From Gemmatimonadota bacterium (GTDB lineage Bacteria; Gemmatimonadota; Gemmatimonadetes; Longimicrobiales; Gaopeijiaceae), in the NCBI GenBank assembly GCA_022571515.1, contig JACZXQ010000004.1:62001-126000 (forward strand): DNA of 64,000 nt, given 5' to 3'. A model generated the notes under the pieces. That model was not told the DNA's origin, did no database searches, and was given only the letters and a program-made list of their open reading frames with translations. This document shows positions 1 to 8,239 of this stretch, piece by piece. Within the stretch, counting starts at the first letter, position 1, and every line of letters begins with the position of its first letter. The position numbers and the translations under genes were made by a program.

Positions 1-740
1 GGTGCGCCCAGTTTGAGCATGCGGAGGATTGGCACGGCCTCGAAGACCCTCTGGCGCACCGGCCAGATGTAGCGACGTAAAATCGGCCATGCGAAAACCA
101 AGAGTCCAACGGCCATGAGCCAGCGGCTCACCGTGGTTGCCCATCCCGTGCCCACGGCGCCCATCTCCGGAAATCCCAGGTGCCCGTATATCAGCACCCA
201 GTTGAGGAAGGCATTGGCCACATTCGTCACCAAGATGGTCCAAAAGATCGGGGCGACCCGACCCATGGCCTGAAGACTCTGCCGCAGCACGATGAAGGCG
301 TAGAACGGAAACACGCCGGGGATGGACACCAGAGCGTATCCGGCGGCCACGGGAATCACCTCCGGGGGTTGCTGGAAAACCGTGAGGACGGCGCGGACTG
401 GAAGAAGGAGCGCCGCAGCCATTACGCCGAGGCCGAGGGCCAACGCAAAGCCTCGCTGAATGGCCTTCGCCGCAGCCTCCATGTCGCCAGCGCCGTAGGC
501 CTGAGACACCGTCGGGTCGAGCACGAACAGCGTGCCCATGCCGAAGACGGCTGCGGTGAAGAAATACATGTTCCCCAAGGCCACCGCAGCCAGGTCGGTC
601 ACGGAATAGTGGCCCACCATGATGGTGTCGACCACGCCCATGAACATCAGACCCACCTGAACGGTCGCGACCGGCAAGGCGAGCTTGACCATGGTCGCGA
701 GATCCGCGCGGCCTGGGATCATCTGTCGGACGACGTGCAT
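1..740 (-). CDS. MATE family efflux transporter, 5'-part only
   Basis: Translating the minus strand from the ATG at 740 gives an uninterrupted 246-residue N-terminal fragment that runs off the left edge. It has several hydrophobic segments and typical MATE features: an early MVGHYSVTDLAAVALGN segment, in which helix 1 leads into the VDTIMVGH region, and an LRQSLQAMGR segment further on. MATE proteins are inner-membrane drug or metabolite/cation antiporters of about 450 residues, so roughly half the gene is present. The start is the first ATG of the open frame and has no strong Shine-Dalgarno sequence, so it could be slightly misplaced. The substrate cannot be told from sequence. The family call is confident. 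Confidence 0.85.
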   Translation of the reverse strand, partial: MHVVRQMIPGRADLATMVKLALPVATVQVGLMFMGVVDTIMVGHYSVTDLAAVALGNMYFFTAAVFGMGTLFVLDPTVSQAYGAGDMEAAAKAIQRGFALALGLGVMAAALLLPVRAVLTVFQQPPEVIPVAAGYALVSIPGVFPFYAFIVLRQSLQAMGRVAPIFWTILVTNVANAFLNWVLIYGHLGFPEMGAVGTGWATTVSRWLMAVGLLVFAWPILRRYIWPVRQRVFEAVPILRMLKLGA

Positions 741-854
741 GGGCGAAGGCGTGGTGTGTGGGAGTGAACCGGGTCCGACAGAATAACACTTTAGGAGAGT
801 GGGCTGGAGGTGCGGCGGCTGCTCTTGTGGCCCTGGGCGTCATCGACATGAACG

Positions 855-888
855 CGAAATCCCCCGGGGCCGGAAAACCCCGAGGGAT
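855..888 (-). terminator. Possible terminator hairpin after the sigma-like gene
   Basis: An inverted repeat at 859-888 can form an 11-position stem with one mismatch and a 9-nt loop, just downstream of the minus-strand gene ending at 909. On the minus strand the stem is followed only by a short T run (ATTTCG), so it is a weak intrinsic terminator. The rest of the 740-909 gap holds nothing else I can name. Confidence 0.35.
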
Positions 889-908
889 GCGTGCTTCGTC
901 GTGACCGC

Positions 909-1529
909 CTAGAAGATCTCGGCCGTGACGATCAGGATGAGGGCGCCGTCATCCATGATCTCGTTGTTGACTAGCCGTGTATTGCGACCGGTCCCCAACA
1001 CCACCGTCTGGCCCGCGTGTAAATTGACCGCCGTCTCCAGCACCCGCTCGGCCAGAGCTCGGCAGGCGCCGCAAACCTCGAGGTGCTCGGCCAGGTCGCC
1101 GGTCACCTCACAGCTCAGTTCGGCCTGGTCGGCGGCGATCCGATCTGCCGGTCCCTTTTCCGTGGCCTCCGTCATCTCTGACTTCACTCCAGATGCCTCG
1201 TAGCGATCCATCGCGCGTCTCCTGGACTCCCGCTTTCGGAACAGCTCTCCAACCGCGTTGCTCGTAATGCGGTAGAGCCAGGATTCGAAGCCCGCGTCAC
1301 CCCGAAACGATCGGAGCTTGCGATGGACCAGGATGAGGACCCGCTGCGTCACGTCGTCGGCGTCGTCGGGATCACCCGTGCCGATCAGCGCCCAGCGATG
1401 GATCCGTCGAAAGTGGAGCTTGATGAGCCGCTCGAAAGCCCGCCGGTCGCCGGTTTGCGCGTTGCGAACCAGCTCGTTGGCCAGGTTCAAGTACTCGGCT
1501 TCTTCGCTCACTGTCTCTCCGGTTTCCAC
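909..1529 (-). CDS. ECF sigma region-2 protein with a zinc-finger-like segment in place of region 4
   Basis: The protein has 206 residues. Residues about 15-105 look like sigma-70 region 2 of an ECF factor (LVRNAQTGDRRAFERLI, then DDADDVTQRVLILVHRKL and FESWLYRITSNAVGELFRKR). The helix-turn-helix of region 4, which normally follows and binds the -35 element, is not seen. Instead there is C140-x8-H149-x3-C153-x2-C156, the H-x3-C-x2-C pattern of anti-sigma zinc-finger (ZAS) proteins, and then a beta-rich tail with GQTVVLG and ALILIVTAEI. The frame is open throughout. This may be an in-frame fusion left by a deletion in a sigma/anti-sigma gene pair, or an unusual sigma-like regulator that no longer binds promoters alone. 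It appears monocistronic, with the next minus-strand gene upstream at 1569. Confidence 0.6.
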   Translation of the reverse strand: METGETVSEEAEYLNLANELVRNAQTGDRRAFERLIKLHFRRIHRWALIGTGDPDDADDVTQRVLILVHRKLRSFRGDAGFESWLYRITSNAVGELFRKRESRRRAMDRYEASGVKSEMTEATEKGPADRIAADQAELSCEVTGDLAEHLEVCGACRALAERVLETAVNLHAGQTVVLGTGRNTRLVNNEIMDDGALILIVTAEIF

Positions 1530-1568
1530 CCCGAATCGTGTGAGAGATGCAGGTGGGAGAGGAAGCGT

Positions 1569-1880
1569 TTACGTGGGCGCGTCAGCCTCGCTGTCGGCAG
1601 CCTTATAGTCAACCGCGTCGGTGGAGTCTCGCTCGGCTATGAGCCGTTGGGCCCGGTCGCGCCGGATTTCCGCGAGAAGCTCGTCTTCATCATCGGCCAA
1701 CTCGCGACGGGGGGGTCGAGCGGGAATGACCATGGCGATGCACAGGGTCATGGGAAAGCCAGTCCAGAACGACAGCAGCCGGCCGAAGCCGAACTTCCCG
1801 GAGCTGCGATAACTCGCGTACATCATGCTGGCCAAGATCGATACGACCGACCCGACCTGAATGCCAATGTGGATGTCCAT
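1569..1880 (-). CDS. Small membrane protein of unknown function
   Basis: A 103-residue protein if it starts at the ATG at 1880 (MDIHIGIQVG). It has one hydrophobic stretch near residues 7-18 and a second near 35-48 (FWTGFPMTLCIAMVIP), followed by a charged, acidic C-terminal half (ELADDEDELLAEIRRDRAQR). It follows the DUF1272 gene by 11 bases and is probably co-transcribed with it. A longer frame exists upstream but would overlap that gene entirely. I do not recognise a family. The call rests on spacing, codon use and membrane-protein character. Confidence 0.55.
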   Translation of the reverse strand: MDIHIGIQVGSVVSILASMMYASYRSSGKFGFGRLLSFWTGFPMTLCIAMVIPARPPRRELADDEDELLAEIRRDRAQRLIAERDSTDAVDYKAADSEADAPT

Positions 1881-1891
1881 GCCGGAATCGC

Positions 1892-2071
1892 TTACCCCTT
1901 CGACCTCCGCGGCCGCACCACCAGTTCGCCACCACAATTGGGGCAGGTCTCCGCCATGTCTTCGGCGCAACTCGTGCAAAAGGTGCATTCGTAACTGCAT
2001 ATTCGGGCCTCGCCGATTTCCGTGAGCGAGGCTCCGCACTTCTCACACTCCGTACACATTTCGAGGACCAT
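1892..2071 (-). CDS. DUF1272 domain small zinc-binding protein
   Basis: A 59-residue protein starting MVLEMCTECEKCG. It carries nine cysteines, in CxxCxxC, CxxxCxxCxxC and CPNCGGEL arrangements (residues 6-12, 25-35 and 43-46), which match the DUF1272 family closely in order, length and the terminal CPNCGGELV. The cysteines probably bind two zinc ions. The function of the family is not known. Longer in-frame starts exist, but this ATG gives the family's normal length. It stands first in a likely two-gene unit with the small membrane protein at 1569. Confidence 0.85.
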   Translation of the reverse strand: MVLEMCTECEKCGASLTEIGEARICSYECTFCTSCAEDMAETCPNCGGELVVRPRRSKG

Positions 2072-2181
2072 AGATTCTCCTTCCACGACAACCTGACGAT
2101 CGAGGGCTAGGCTGTCCAACCCGCGAGCCCATAGATTCCCGGCATGCCACTGAAAAAAAACACGCGCCGGGTGAGACCGCG

Positions 2182-2667
2182 ATGAGTCCACGAAAATACG
2201 AATCGCCGGGCGCCAGGATTCGGGCCCTGTGGGATCGGCTTGCTGGATTGCCGGGCGGGCGCTGGCTGTTCAACCGGCTGATGGGCCTGATGGTGCCGTA
2301 CACCGGCGCTCTCGGGGCCGCCGTCGAGGAGTTGCGCCCCGGCTTCGCTCGTGTCCGCCTGAAAGAGCGCCGGGGCATCCGGAATCACTTGAACTCGGTC
2401 CACGCCGTAGCCTTGGTAAACCTCGGCGAGTTCACGAGCGGGCTGGCCATGTCCACCCTGCTGCCCTCCACGATGAGGGGGATCGTCGTCAACCTCGCGA
2501 CCGATTTCACGAAGAAGGCACGAGGTCGCTTGGTGGCGGAATGCACCTGCGAGCTGCCCGGCATCGCCCAAGAGACGGACCTTCAGGTTGTCGCGGTCGT
2601 GAAGGATGCCGAGGGCGATACAGTGTCCACGACGACAGCGACCTGGCGTTTGGCGCCACTCACGTGA
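2182..2667 (+). CDS. Hotdog-fold protein (DUF4442 / PaaI-like thioesterase)
   Basis: A 161-residue protein with the PaaI/DUF4442 pattern: an N-terminal helix region, then the segment RGIRNHLNSVHAVALVNLGE, where NHLNSVHA corresponds to the hotdog helix start, followed by beta strands (GIVVNLATDFTKKARG and DLQVVAVVKDAEGD). Family members are putative acyl-CoA thioesterases acting in the cytoplasm; the substrate is unknown. It is the first gene of a plus-strand unit, and its TGA overlaps the GTG start of the nitronate monooxygenase gene, which implies translational coupling. Confidence 0.8.
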   Translation: MSPRKYESPGARIRALWDRLAGLPGGRWLFNRLMGLMVPYTGALGAAVEELRPGFARVRLKERRGIRNHLNSVHAVALVNLGEFTSGLAMSTLLPSTMRGIVVNLATDFTKKARGRLVAECTCELPGIAQETDLQVVAVVKDAEGDTVSTTTATWRLAPLT

Positions 2668-3680
2668 GCGAACGCGCCGGAAGCCTGCTCGACACCGCCT
2701 TCACGCGCGCCGTCGGGGTCCCCTATCCCGTCATCTGCGGCGCCATGTATCCGTGCAGCAATCCCGAGCTGGTCGCGGCCGCTTCGGAGGCGGGTGGCAT
2801 CGGCATTCTCCAGCCCATTTCGCTGACGTACGTGCACGGCTACGACTTCCGCGAGGGACTCAGATACATCAAGTCGCTCACGGACAAGCCCGTGGGAATG
2901 AACGCCCTGATCGAACAGTCCTCCCAGAAGTACCGGAAACTCATGGAGACCTGGGTCGACATCGCCATCGAAGAAGGCATCCGCCTCTTCATCACGTCGC
3001 TGGGCAAACCCGACTGGGTGGCGCGAAAGGCGCACGCGGTGGGTGGGCTCGTCTATCACGACGTGACCGAGCGCAAGTGGGCGCAAAAAGGCACCGACTG
3101 CGGGGTGGACGGGCTCATCGGCGTGAACAGTCGGGCGGGTGGCCATGCGGGTCCGCTCGGGCCCCAGGAGCTGCTCGATCAGGTGGGAGACCTCGGGCTG
3201 CCGGTCATGTGCGCGGGCGGTGTGGGCACTCCGGACGACTTCGTGCGTGTGCTGCGCATGGGGTATGCCGGTGTCCAGATGGGCACGCGCTTCATCGCGA
3301 CCGAGGAGTGCACAGCCAAGCAGGCCTACAAGGACGCCATCGTGCGGTCGGACGAGTCGGACATCGTGCTCACCGAGCGTATCAGCGGGGTGCCCGTCGC
3401 CGTGATCGACACCCCATCGGTGAGGCGTATGGGCCTGAAGGCCGGACCTATCGCCCGCCTCATGCTCAGGGGCGGCCGCACCAAGCACTGGATGCGCACG
3501 ATATTCGCGCTCAAGTCTCTTTGGCAACTCAAGCGCGCCTCGCAGGACACCGGCGGGTCGCTCGAATATTGGGGGGCAGGCAGGAGTGTCGCGGGGGTCC
3601 ACGAGATCCTTCCCACCGCCGAGGTGATCCGGAGCTTCGCAGAAGCCGCAGCTGAACACCAACAGAGGATGATGCCATGA
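2664..3680 (+). CDS. Nitronate monooxygenase family FMN enzyme
   Basis: A 338-residue protein beginning at the GTG at 2664, which overlaps the upstream stop by four bases (GTGA). The frame is open farther upstream but would then overlap the hotdog gene. It shows the NMO/2-nitropropane dioxygenase TIM-barrel pattern: GAMYPCSNPELVAAASEAGG near the N terminus, NSRAGGHAG in the middle, then AGGVGTPDDFVRVLRMGYAG and QMGTRF, which form the FMN-phosphate site. Members oxidise propionate-3-nitronate and similar compounds, but many of this family have unknown substrates. Its stop overlaps the ATG of the M55 peptidase gene (ATGA). Confidence 0.88.
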   Translation: MSERAGSLLDTAFTRAVGVPYPVICGAMYPCSNPELVAAASEAGGIGILQPISLTYVHGYDFREGLRYIKSLTDKPVGMNALIEQSSQKYRKLMETWVDIAIEEGIRLFITSLGKPDWVARKAHAVGGLVYHDVTERKWAQKGTDCGVDGLIGVNSRAGGHAGPLGPQELLDQVGDLGLPVMCAGGVGTPDDFVRVLRMGYAGVQMGTRFIATEECTAKQAYKDAIVRSDESDIVLTERISGVPVAVIDTPSVRRMGLKAGPIARLMLRGGRTKHWMRTIFALKSLWQLKRASQDTGGSLEYWGAGRSVAGVHEILPTAEVIRSFAEAAAEHQQRMMP

Positions 3681-4615
3681 CACATCGCAATCCACGAGAG
3701 CCGACGAACCACCGTAGGTCTGGCCGTTCCATCGGTATCGCTCTGATCGCGGCTCTTGCCGGGCCCTTGGGCCTGACGGCTCAAGACGGGCTCAGCGTCT
3801 ACATCTCCGCAGACATGGAAGGCGTGGTCGGCGTGGTGACCAGCGAACAACTCGGGCCCTCCGGATTCGAGTACGGCCGGTTCAGGGAGTTCATGACCGC
3901 TGAAGTGAACGCGGCAATCGATGCGGCGCGCGAGGCGGGTGCGAGCCGGATCGTGGTGAGCGATTCCCACGGCAACGGGCAGAACCTGCTCCTGGAGCGA
4001 CTGCCAAACGATGTCCTCGTGGTGCGGTCATGGCCTCGCCCACTCATGATGATGCAAGGGATCGACGAGTCGTTCGACGTCGCCATCTTCCTCGGGTATC
4101 ACTCGAGCACCACGAACACCAAGGGTGTGCGAGCCCACACAATGTCCAGCGCAAACCTTACGGCCGTGCGGTTGAACGGCATCGACATGCCGGAGGCGGG
4201 TATAAACGCGGCCATCGCGGGCCACTTTGGGGTGCCGGTGGTCATGATCTCGGGCGATGACGCGATCATCGAAGAGGCCCAGGGACTTCTGGGTGACATC
4301 GAAGGTGCCGTCGTGAAGTGGAGCTATGGGTTCCACTCCGCTCTCACGATGGTCCCCGATGCCGCTTACAAGCTGATCGGCGAGAAGGTCGCGGCAGGGA
4401 TTCGCAGGCGGGCCGAGTTCACGCCGTACCGCCTCGACGGCCCGATCCGTGTCGAGGTGGGCTTCAAGAACTACAGGCCGGTCGAACTACTCGCCTATTT
4501 GCCTGGAGTGGAACGCCTGGACTCACACACGATCGGGTTCACCGGCGTGGACATGCTCGAGGTTTCCCGATTCCTGGAGTTCATTACGAGCTACTCGCCC
4601 TCACTGTCACCGTGA
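3677..4615 (+). CDS. Secreted M55 family metallopeptidase (DppA-like D-aminopeptidase)
   Basis: A 312-residue protein that aligns along its length with DppA D-aminopeptidase. The zinc-binding positions are visible: D46 and E48 in SADMEG, H98 in SDSHGNGQN, H142 in LGYHSS and E173 in PEAGINAA. An N-terminal basic stretch and a hydrophobic segment ending LGLTAQ look like a signal peptide, so it probably acts in the periplasm on D-amino-acid peptides. It is the last gene of the plus-strand trio, joined by an ATGA overlap. Its 3' end overlaps the convergent ABC ATPase gene by 25 bases. A second, clearly related copy lies at 42838. Confidence 0.88.
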   Translation: MTHRNPREPTNHRRSGRSIGIALIAALAGPLGLTAQDGLSVYISADMEGVVGVVTSEQLGPSGFEYGRFREFMTAEVNAAIDAAREAGASRIVVSDSHGNGQNLLLERLPNDVLVVRSWPRPLMMMQGIDESFDVAIFLGYHSSTTNTKGVRAHTMSSANLTAVRLNGIDMPEAGINAAIAGHFGVPVVMISGDDAIIEEAQGLLGDIEGAVVKWSYGFHSALTMVPDAAYKLIGEKVAAGIRRRAEFTPYRLDGPIRVEVGFKNYRPVELLAYLPGVERLDSHTIGFTGVDMLEVSRFLEFITSYSPSLSP

Positions 4616-5349
4616 AGGCCCGGTCCCGAGACTGAATCGTCCGGCGCACCGCCCGGACCGAGGTACTCCTGCACGAACTGATCATGTTTGCGGGCCTCGG
4701 CGGGCGTCCCGATTTGGTGGGTCGTGCCTGCAACCATCCATGTCACGTGATCAGCAACCTCGAACAAGTCGGGCACATCGTGGCCGGTCACGACCACACC
4801 GGTACCCTCCCGGGCCAAGGTACGAAGCGCCTCCGCCACCACTGTACGTTCTCTGGGTGTGAGGCCGGCCATGGGCTCGTCCGCCAGCACGCAGGTGGGC
4901 TTTCGCAGGAGCATCATCGCGAGCTCGGCACGACGCCGCTCGCCTCCGGACAGCTTGTGCGTCCTCACATCCAGAACGCGGGAGATGCCCAGAGTTTAGG
5001 CGGTTTCTTCGAGTCCATCCGTACCGAAGCATCGGCACACTACATCGAGGTGGTCGCGGACCGAGCCCATGGTGGACAACAGCCCACGATCCGGGAGATA
5101 GAACAGTCCACGGCGGCCCAACGTGCGCGCCCGCGGCCGCTCGAAGACCTCGCCCGCGAAGTGGACCACGCCGTAGTCCGCGCGGAGTCGTCCGGCCGCA
5201 ATCTTGAGGAGCGTGGTCTTCCCGGACCCGTTGCGCCCCATGAGCGCATTGATACACCCCGCGTCGCACCACAGTGTGGCGGCCTTGAGGACCTCCGTCC
5301 GCCAGAACGACTTCCCTATCGATTGCGCTGTGAGAAGAGCCCCCTCCAT
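4591..5349 (-). pseudogene. ABC transporter ATP-binding protein interrupted by an in-frame TAA
   Basis: Read from the ATG at 5349, the frame encodes an ABC ATPase of about 252 residues. It contains Walker A GRNGSGKT (38-45), the signature LSGGERRR, a Walker B/D-loop region CVLADEP and the switch VVTGHD. A TAA codon at 4996-4998 (codon 118) lies between FGTDGLEETA and LGISRVLDV, in the helical domain. Homology continues in the same frame on both sides, so a single base change (for example from CAA or GAA) explains it. As read, the product would lack the signature motif and Walker B and be inactive. A sequence error is equally possible. It follows the membrane protein gene with a TGATG overlap. 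Confidence 0.75.
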
Positions 5350-5684
5350 CAGGCTCCCCCAACGATCGCCATGGCCACCCAGAGGAAGATCTCGAGTACG
5401 CCCACGGCGATCAGCGCGGTGCCCCAGAGCGGTGTTCCCGATAGGCCCAGGGCAGCGAAGAACTCCGTGAGCCGTTTTCGCCGGACCTCGACAGCCAAGA
5501 GCCCCATGGTCATTGCCACGACCCAAACGGTGTTGATCCATGAGTTGGCGGGAGACTCGATCGTCCCCGCAATCGAGGACGCTACTGCGTGCAAGAACAG
5601 CCAAAAGAAAACCCCAACCACCACCAGATGGCGGCCGAACGGGCTCGCCAAGACGACCACCCAGGTGGATCGAGGTGGTCTCAA
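5349..5684 (-). CDS. Small multi-pass membrane protein next to the ABC ATPase
   Basis: A 111-residue hydrophobic protein with about three membrane segments (HLVVVGVFFWLFLHAVA, WINTVWVVAMTMGLLAV and LIAVGVLEIFLWVAMAIVG). Its stop overlaps the ATPase start, and its start overlaps the stop of the DUF2007 gene. The tight coupling suggests it is a membrane partner of the ATPase, although it is much shorter than usual ABC-2 permeases and has no recognisable permease motif. The family is not recognised. Confidence 0.65.
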   Translation of the reverse strand: MRPPRSTWVVVLASPFGRHLVVVGVFFWLFLHAVASSIAGTIESPANSWINTVWVVAMTMGLLAVEVRRKRLTEFFAALGLSGTPLWGTALIAVGVLEIFLWVAMAIVGGA

Positions 5685-5929
5685 GGCTTCTGCTCGCCTT
5701 CGAGAAAGCCGAGATCGCGCAAGAGCTCGACCGCCTGCTCCTCGTCCTCGAGGCGCACCACCAATCTCCCAGGATTTACGAACGCCAGGCCGCAGTCGGC
5801 TCCTCCGGCGTCATCCACGAACAGGATGGACTCGACGCCCGCGTCGCGGAGATAGCCCTGAGCCAATTCACCCTCGTGCCGGTAGTGGAAGCGCGCCACG
5901 ATCGTCGTGTCCGAACGATACCCGGTCAT
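5681..5929 (-). CDS. DUF2007 domain protein (putative signal-transducing)
   Basis: An 82-residue cytoplasmic protein that fits the DUF2007 family (putative prokaryotic signal-transducing protein). It opens with VARFHYRHEGELAQGYLRDAGVESIL, then a loop and LVVRLEDEEQAVELLRDLG, a small ferredoxin-like alpha/beta fold. It starts a three-gene unit with the membrane protein and the ABC ATPase, joined by an ATGA overlap. AGGA-like bases precede the ATG. The role of the family is not established. Confidence 0.75.
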   Translation of the reverse strand: MTGYRSDTTIVARFHYRHEGELAQGYLRDAGVESILFVDDAGGADCGLAFVNPGRLVVRLEDEEQAVELLRDLGFLEGEQKP

Positions 5930-5968
5930 TCCTGCCTCTGCCCCGAGGAGCTCGAGCCGGTATGCCCT

Positions 5969-7087
5969 CTAGCCTGGGAAGAGGCTACGATCAATTCCGG
6001 GGATGATCCGGAGCGCGTTCTGATAATAGATTTTCCGCAGCACCTCATCGGGCAGATCCAGCCCATACATGCTCCAGAACGCATGGTATTTGCGGTAATA
6101 CGGGAAGTAGTCGTCCGCCGTCTCGAGAACTCGGAAATAGGTGTGGAACTCCTCGGCATTCCACGAATCCTTGCCCAGCAAAATGCGATCCTGATACTTG
6201 ACCAGCCACGCATGGGCAAACCGAGGCTGCCGTCCCAGCTCGTAGATCACCGCCCCCAAGCCCGCGTTCACGTTGGGGAGTTCGTCGAAGAGGTCACCCA
6301 ACTTCCCGAGGTCATGACCGAGCCACCCGAGGTGGGCCGAAATGAAGGTCGTTTCGGGATGCTTGCGAAACATGCGGTGCTGTTCCGCCATCAGGGCATC
6401 CCAGGACGGCCCGGCGGAGGGATCCCGCTTGCGCCGAGGGCGCAATTGGAGCTCCAGCCATCTCTCGTTTTGGGCGTCGTGAGGCTGCCAGAATTCCGCC
6501 GGATCACCGGTATGAATGAGCACCGGCACGCCCAACTCGCCGGCCTTGGCCCAGATCGGGTCCAGCCGCGGATCGTCGACGGCAACGCGCTCACCCGCAA
6601 CGTCGCGAACGCTCAGCCCCAGGTTCTTGAAGATTTTCAGCCCCTTGGCGCCTCTACGAATATCGGCCTCGAATTGCTCCGTTGCACGCTCGGTCCATCC
6701 GGTCTCACCGAGGCCGTTGAAATCCACGTTTGCGAACGTCACGAAGCGCCCTGGATAGGCACCTTCGAGGTTCCGCATGGTCCCCACCAGCCGGTCGCCG
6801 AAGCCTCCGCTCAAATTCACCATGACGGCCAGGTTGATCTCGTCCATCTCTCCGATCAGCGTGGCCAGGGACTCGGCCGATTGCCTGCCGTTTTGATGAC
6901 CATGAACATCGATGAACGGGAACTTCGCCCGGGTCACGGGCTCCCCCGACACCACGAGCGTGGACCGAGGATTGTAGTCCTCGACGCTCATATCCTGGGC
7001 CTCAGCCCTGAGCGGCACGAGCACCATCGAAATCGAGAGGGCCACCGTGCTACATACCTTTGGCGCCGCAGCGATAATTTCCGTCAT
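5969..7087 (-). CDS. Secreted amidohydrolase family protein (TIM-barrel metal hydrolase)
   Basis: A 372-residue protein with an N-terminal signal-like hydrophobic segment ending near AEAQ. Amidohydrolase-2 features follow in order: a metal-binding HxH in IDVHGHQNG, GAKGLKIFKNLG, LIHTGDPAEFW, ISAHLGWLG and a late aspartate in LLGKDSWN. Family members hydrolyse or decarboxylate varied small substrates; the substrate here cannot be inferred. The ATG at 7087 is preceded by an AAGGGGTGGC ribosome site. It stands alone between the DUF2007 unit and the GGDEF gene, all on the minus strand. Confidence 0.85.
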   Translation of the reverse strand: MTEIIAAAPKVCSTVALSISMVLVPLRAEAQDMSVEDYNPRSTLVVSGEPVTRAKFPFIDVHGHQNGRQSAESLATLIGEMDEINLAVMVNLSGGFGDRLVGTMRNLEGAYPGRFVTFANVDFNGLGETGWTERATEQFEADIRRGAKGLKIFKNLGLSVRDVAGERVAVDDPRLDPIWAKAGELGVPVLIHTGDPAEFWQPHDAQNERWLELQLRPRRKRDPSAGPSWDALMAEQHRMFRKHPETTFISAHLGWLGHDLGKLGDLFDELPNVNAGLGAVIYELGRQPRFAHAWLVKYQDRILLGKDSWNAEEFHTYFRVLETADDYFPYYRKYHAFWSMYGLDLPDEVLRKIYYQNALRIIPGIDRSLFPG

Positions 7088-7219
7088 GCCACCCCTTTAC
7101 GCGTGGTCACCCTTGGAATGAAATCGTGCCGGAACGGCACTTGGATCTGAACCCCGTATCGGTCCCAAGGTTCATGGAGTGCCCCGGGCGAACGGCCCGT
7201 GGCGAAGGCCCATGGTGGT

Positions 7220-8155
7220 TCAGGGCAGCGCCCACTCCCCGTCCCAGACCGCATGCTGGATGCCGTCCTTGCCCGCTCGCTTGACCGCGTACATCGTGCC
7301 ATCCGTCAGACGCAGGGCCTCGCGGCTGGAGTCGACCGGCGCCTCGAACGTGACCGCACCAATGCTGAACGTGACCGGCCACCGCCCTTCCTCCATCGCC
7401 ACACCCAGCTCCTTGTAGAGCTTCTCGAGCACCATCCTTCCGGCCCCGAACGTGGTTTCGGGAAGGAGTGCCGCAAACTCGTCACCTCCAAGGCGCCCGA
7501 GCACGTCACTCTGCCGGGTGACGTTTCGCATGGTCTCAGCTACCCGCTTGAGCAACTGGTCACCCGAGTCGTGTCCCTCGAGGTCGTTTACTTCCTTGAA
7601 ATTGTCTAGATCCAGGTATGCGAGAGTGAACGCCCGACCGTACCGGCTGGAACGAGACAACTCCGCGTCCAGAGCGGCGATGAACGATCCCCGATTCGGC
7701 AGCGAGGTCAACGGATCGATCGACGCGAACCTCCTTCCCTCTTCCATCCGCTCCCTGAGGAAGCCCACGGTCCCGGCTGCCGCAGCATAGGCGGCCAGAC
7801 TCTGGAGAACGTTCCACGCCAGCACTCCAGGTCCCATGACCCCGGTACCGGTGGCGATTTCGATCAACACGATGCCCATGGCTGTAACGAGCGCCATACC
7901 GTATCCCGCCCGCGAGCCCTCCATCCAGGCCGCGCACCCGACCGGAGCCAGATAGATCCCCCAGAACGACAGGTTGGCCGTCATCAAGGAGTCGACAACG
8001 CCCACCAACACGAGTAGCGCAATGCAGACCGGCAGTGTCCATTTGCTCGACGCCGACCAGGGTGCGCGTAGCATGCGCGCAAGACCCGGCTCGGGCAAAC
8101 CCGCTTCCAGCCTCTCTCCGGCGTCCTGCGCTGGCGCGTTATCTGGATCTGTCAT
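7220..8155 (-). CDS. Membrane-anchored GGDEF diguanylate cyclase
   Basis: A 311-residue protein from the ATG at 8155; a TTG 84 bases upstream would give a longer form. About four membrane segments occupy residues 30-130 and a GGDEF domain fills the rest. The domain starts at DPLTSLPNRGSFIAAL and carries the intact active site GRLGGDEFAALLP, so it should make cyclic di-GMP from two GTP. No EAL domain and no clear RxxD inhibitory site are seen. The membrane part resembles a small unnamed sensor module. It is probably a single-gene unit. Confidence 0.85.
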   Translation of the reverse strand: MTDPDNAPAQDAGERLEAGLPEPGLARMLRAPWSASSKWTLPVCIALLVLVGVVDSLMTANLSFWGIYLAPVGCAAWMEGSRAGYGMALVTAMGIVLIEIATGTGVMGPGVLAWNVLQSLAAYAAAAGTVGFLRERMEEGRRFASIDPLTSLPNRGSFIAALDAELSRSSRYGRAFTLAYLDLDNFKEVNDLEGHDSGDQLLKRVAETMRNVTRQSDVLGRLGGDEFAALLPETTFGAGRMVLEKLYKELGVAMEEGRWPVTFSIGAVTFEAPVDSSREALRLTDGTMYAVKRAGKDGIQHAVWDGEWALP

Positions 8156-8239
8156 GGACGATGGAGAAGTCTGTCTATGGGCCTCGTACGTCGATGCCGG
8201 GGTGAGCCCGAAGATGAGTCCCGCGCCGCCGCAACGCAA

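Noticed and set aside
180-767. A long plus-strand open frame over the left edge
   Set aside because: It is the antisense of the MATE gene; its histidine/arginine-rich product has no family features, while the minus strand reads a clear MATE protein.
4996-4998. Selenocysteine or pyrrolysine recoding at the ABC ATPase stop
   Set aside because: The codon is TAA, which is used for neither amino acid, and it lies in the helical domain, not at a catalytic site.
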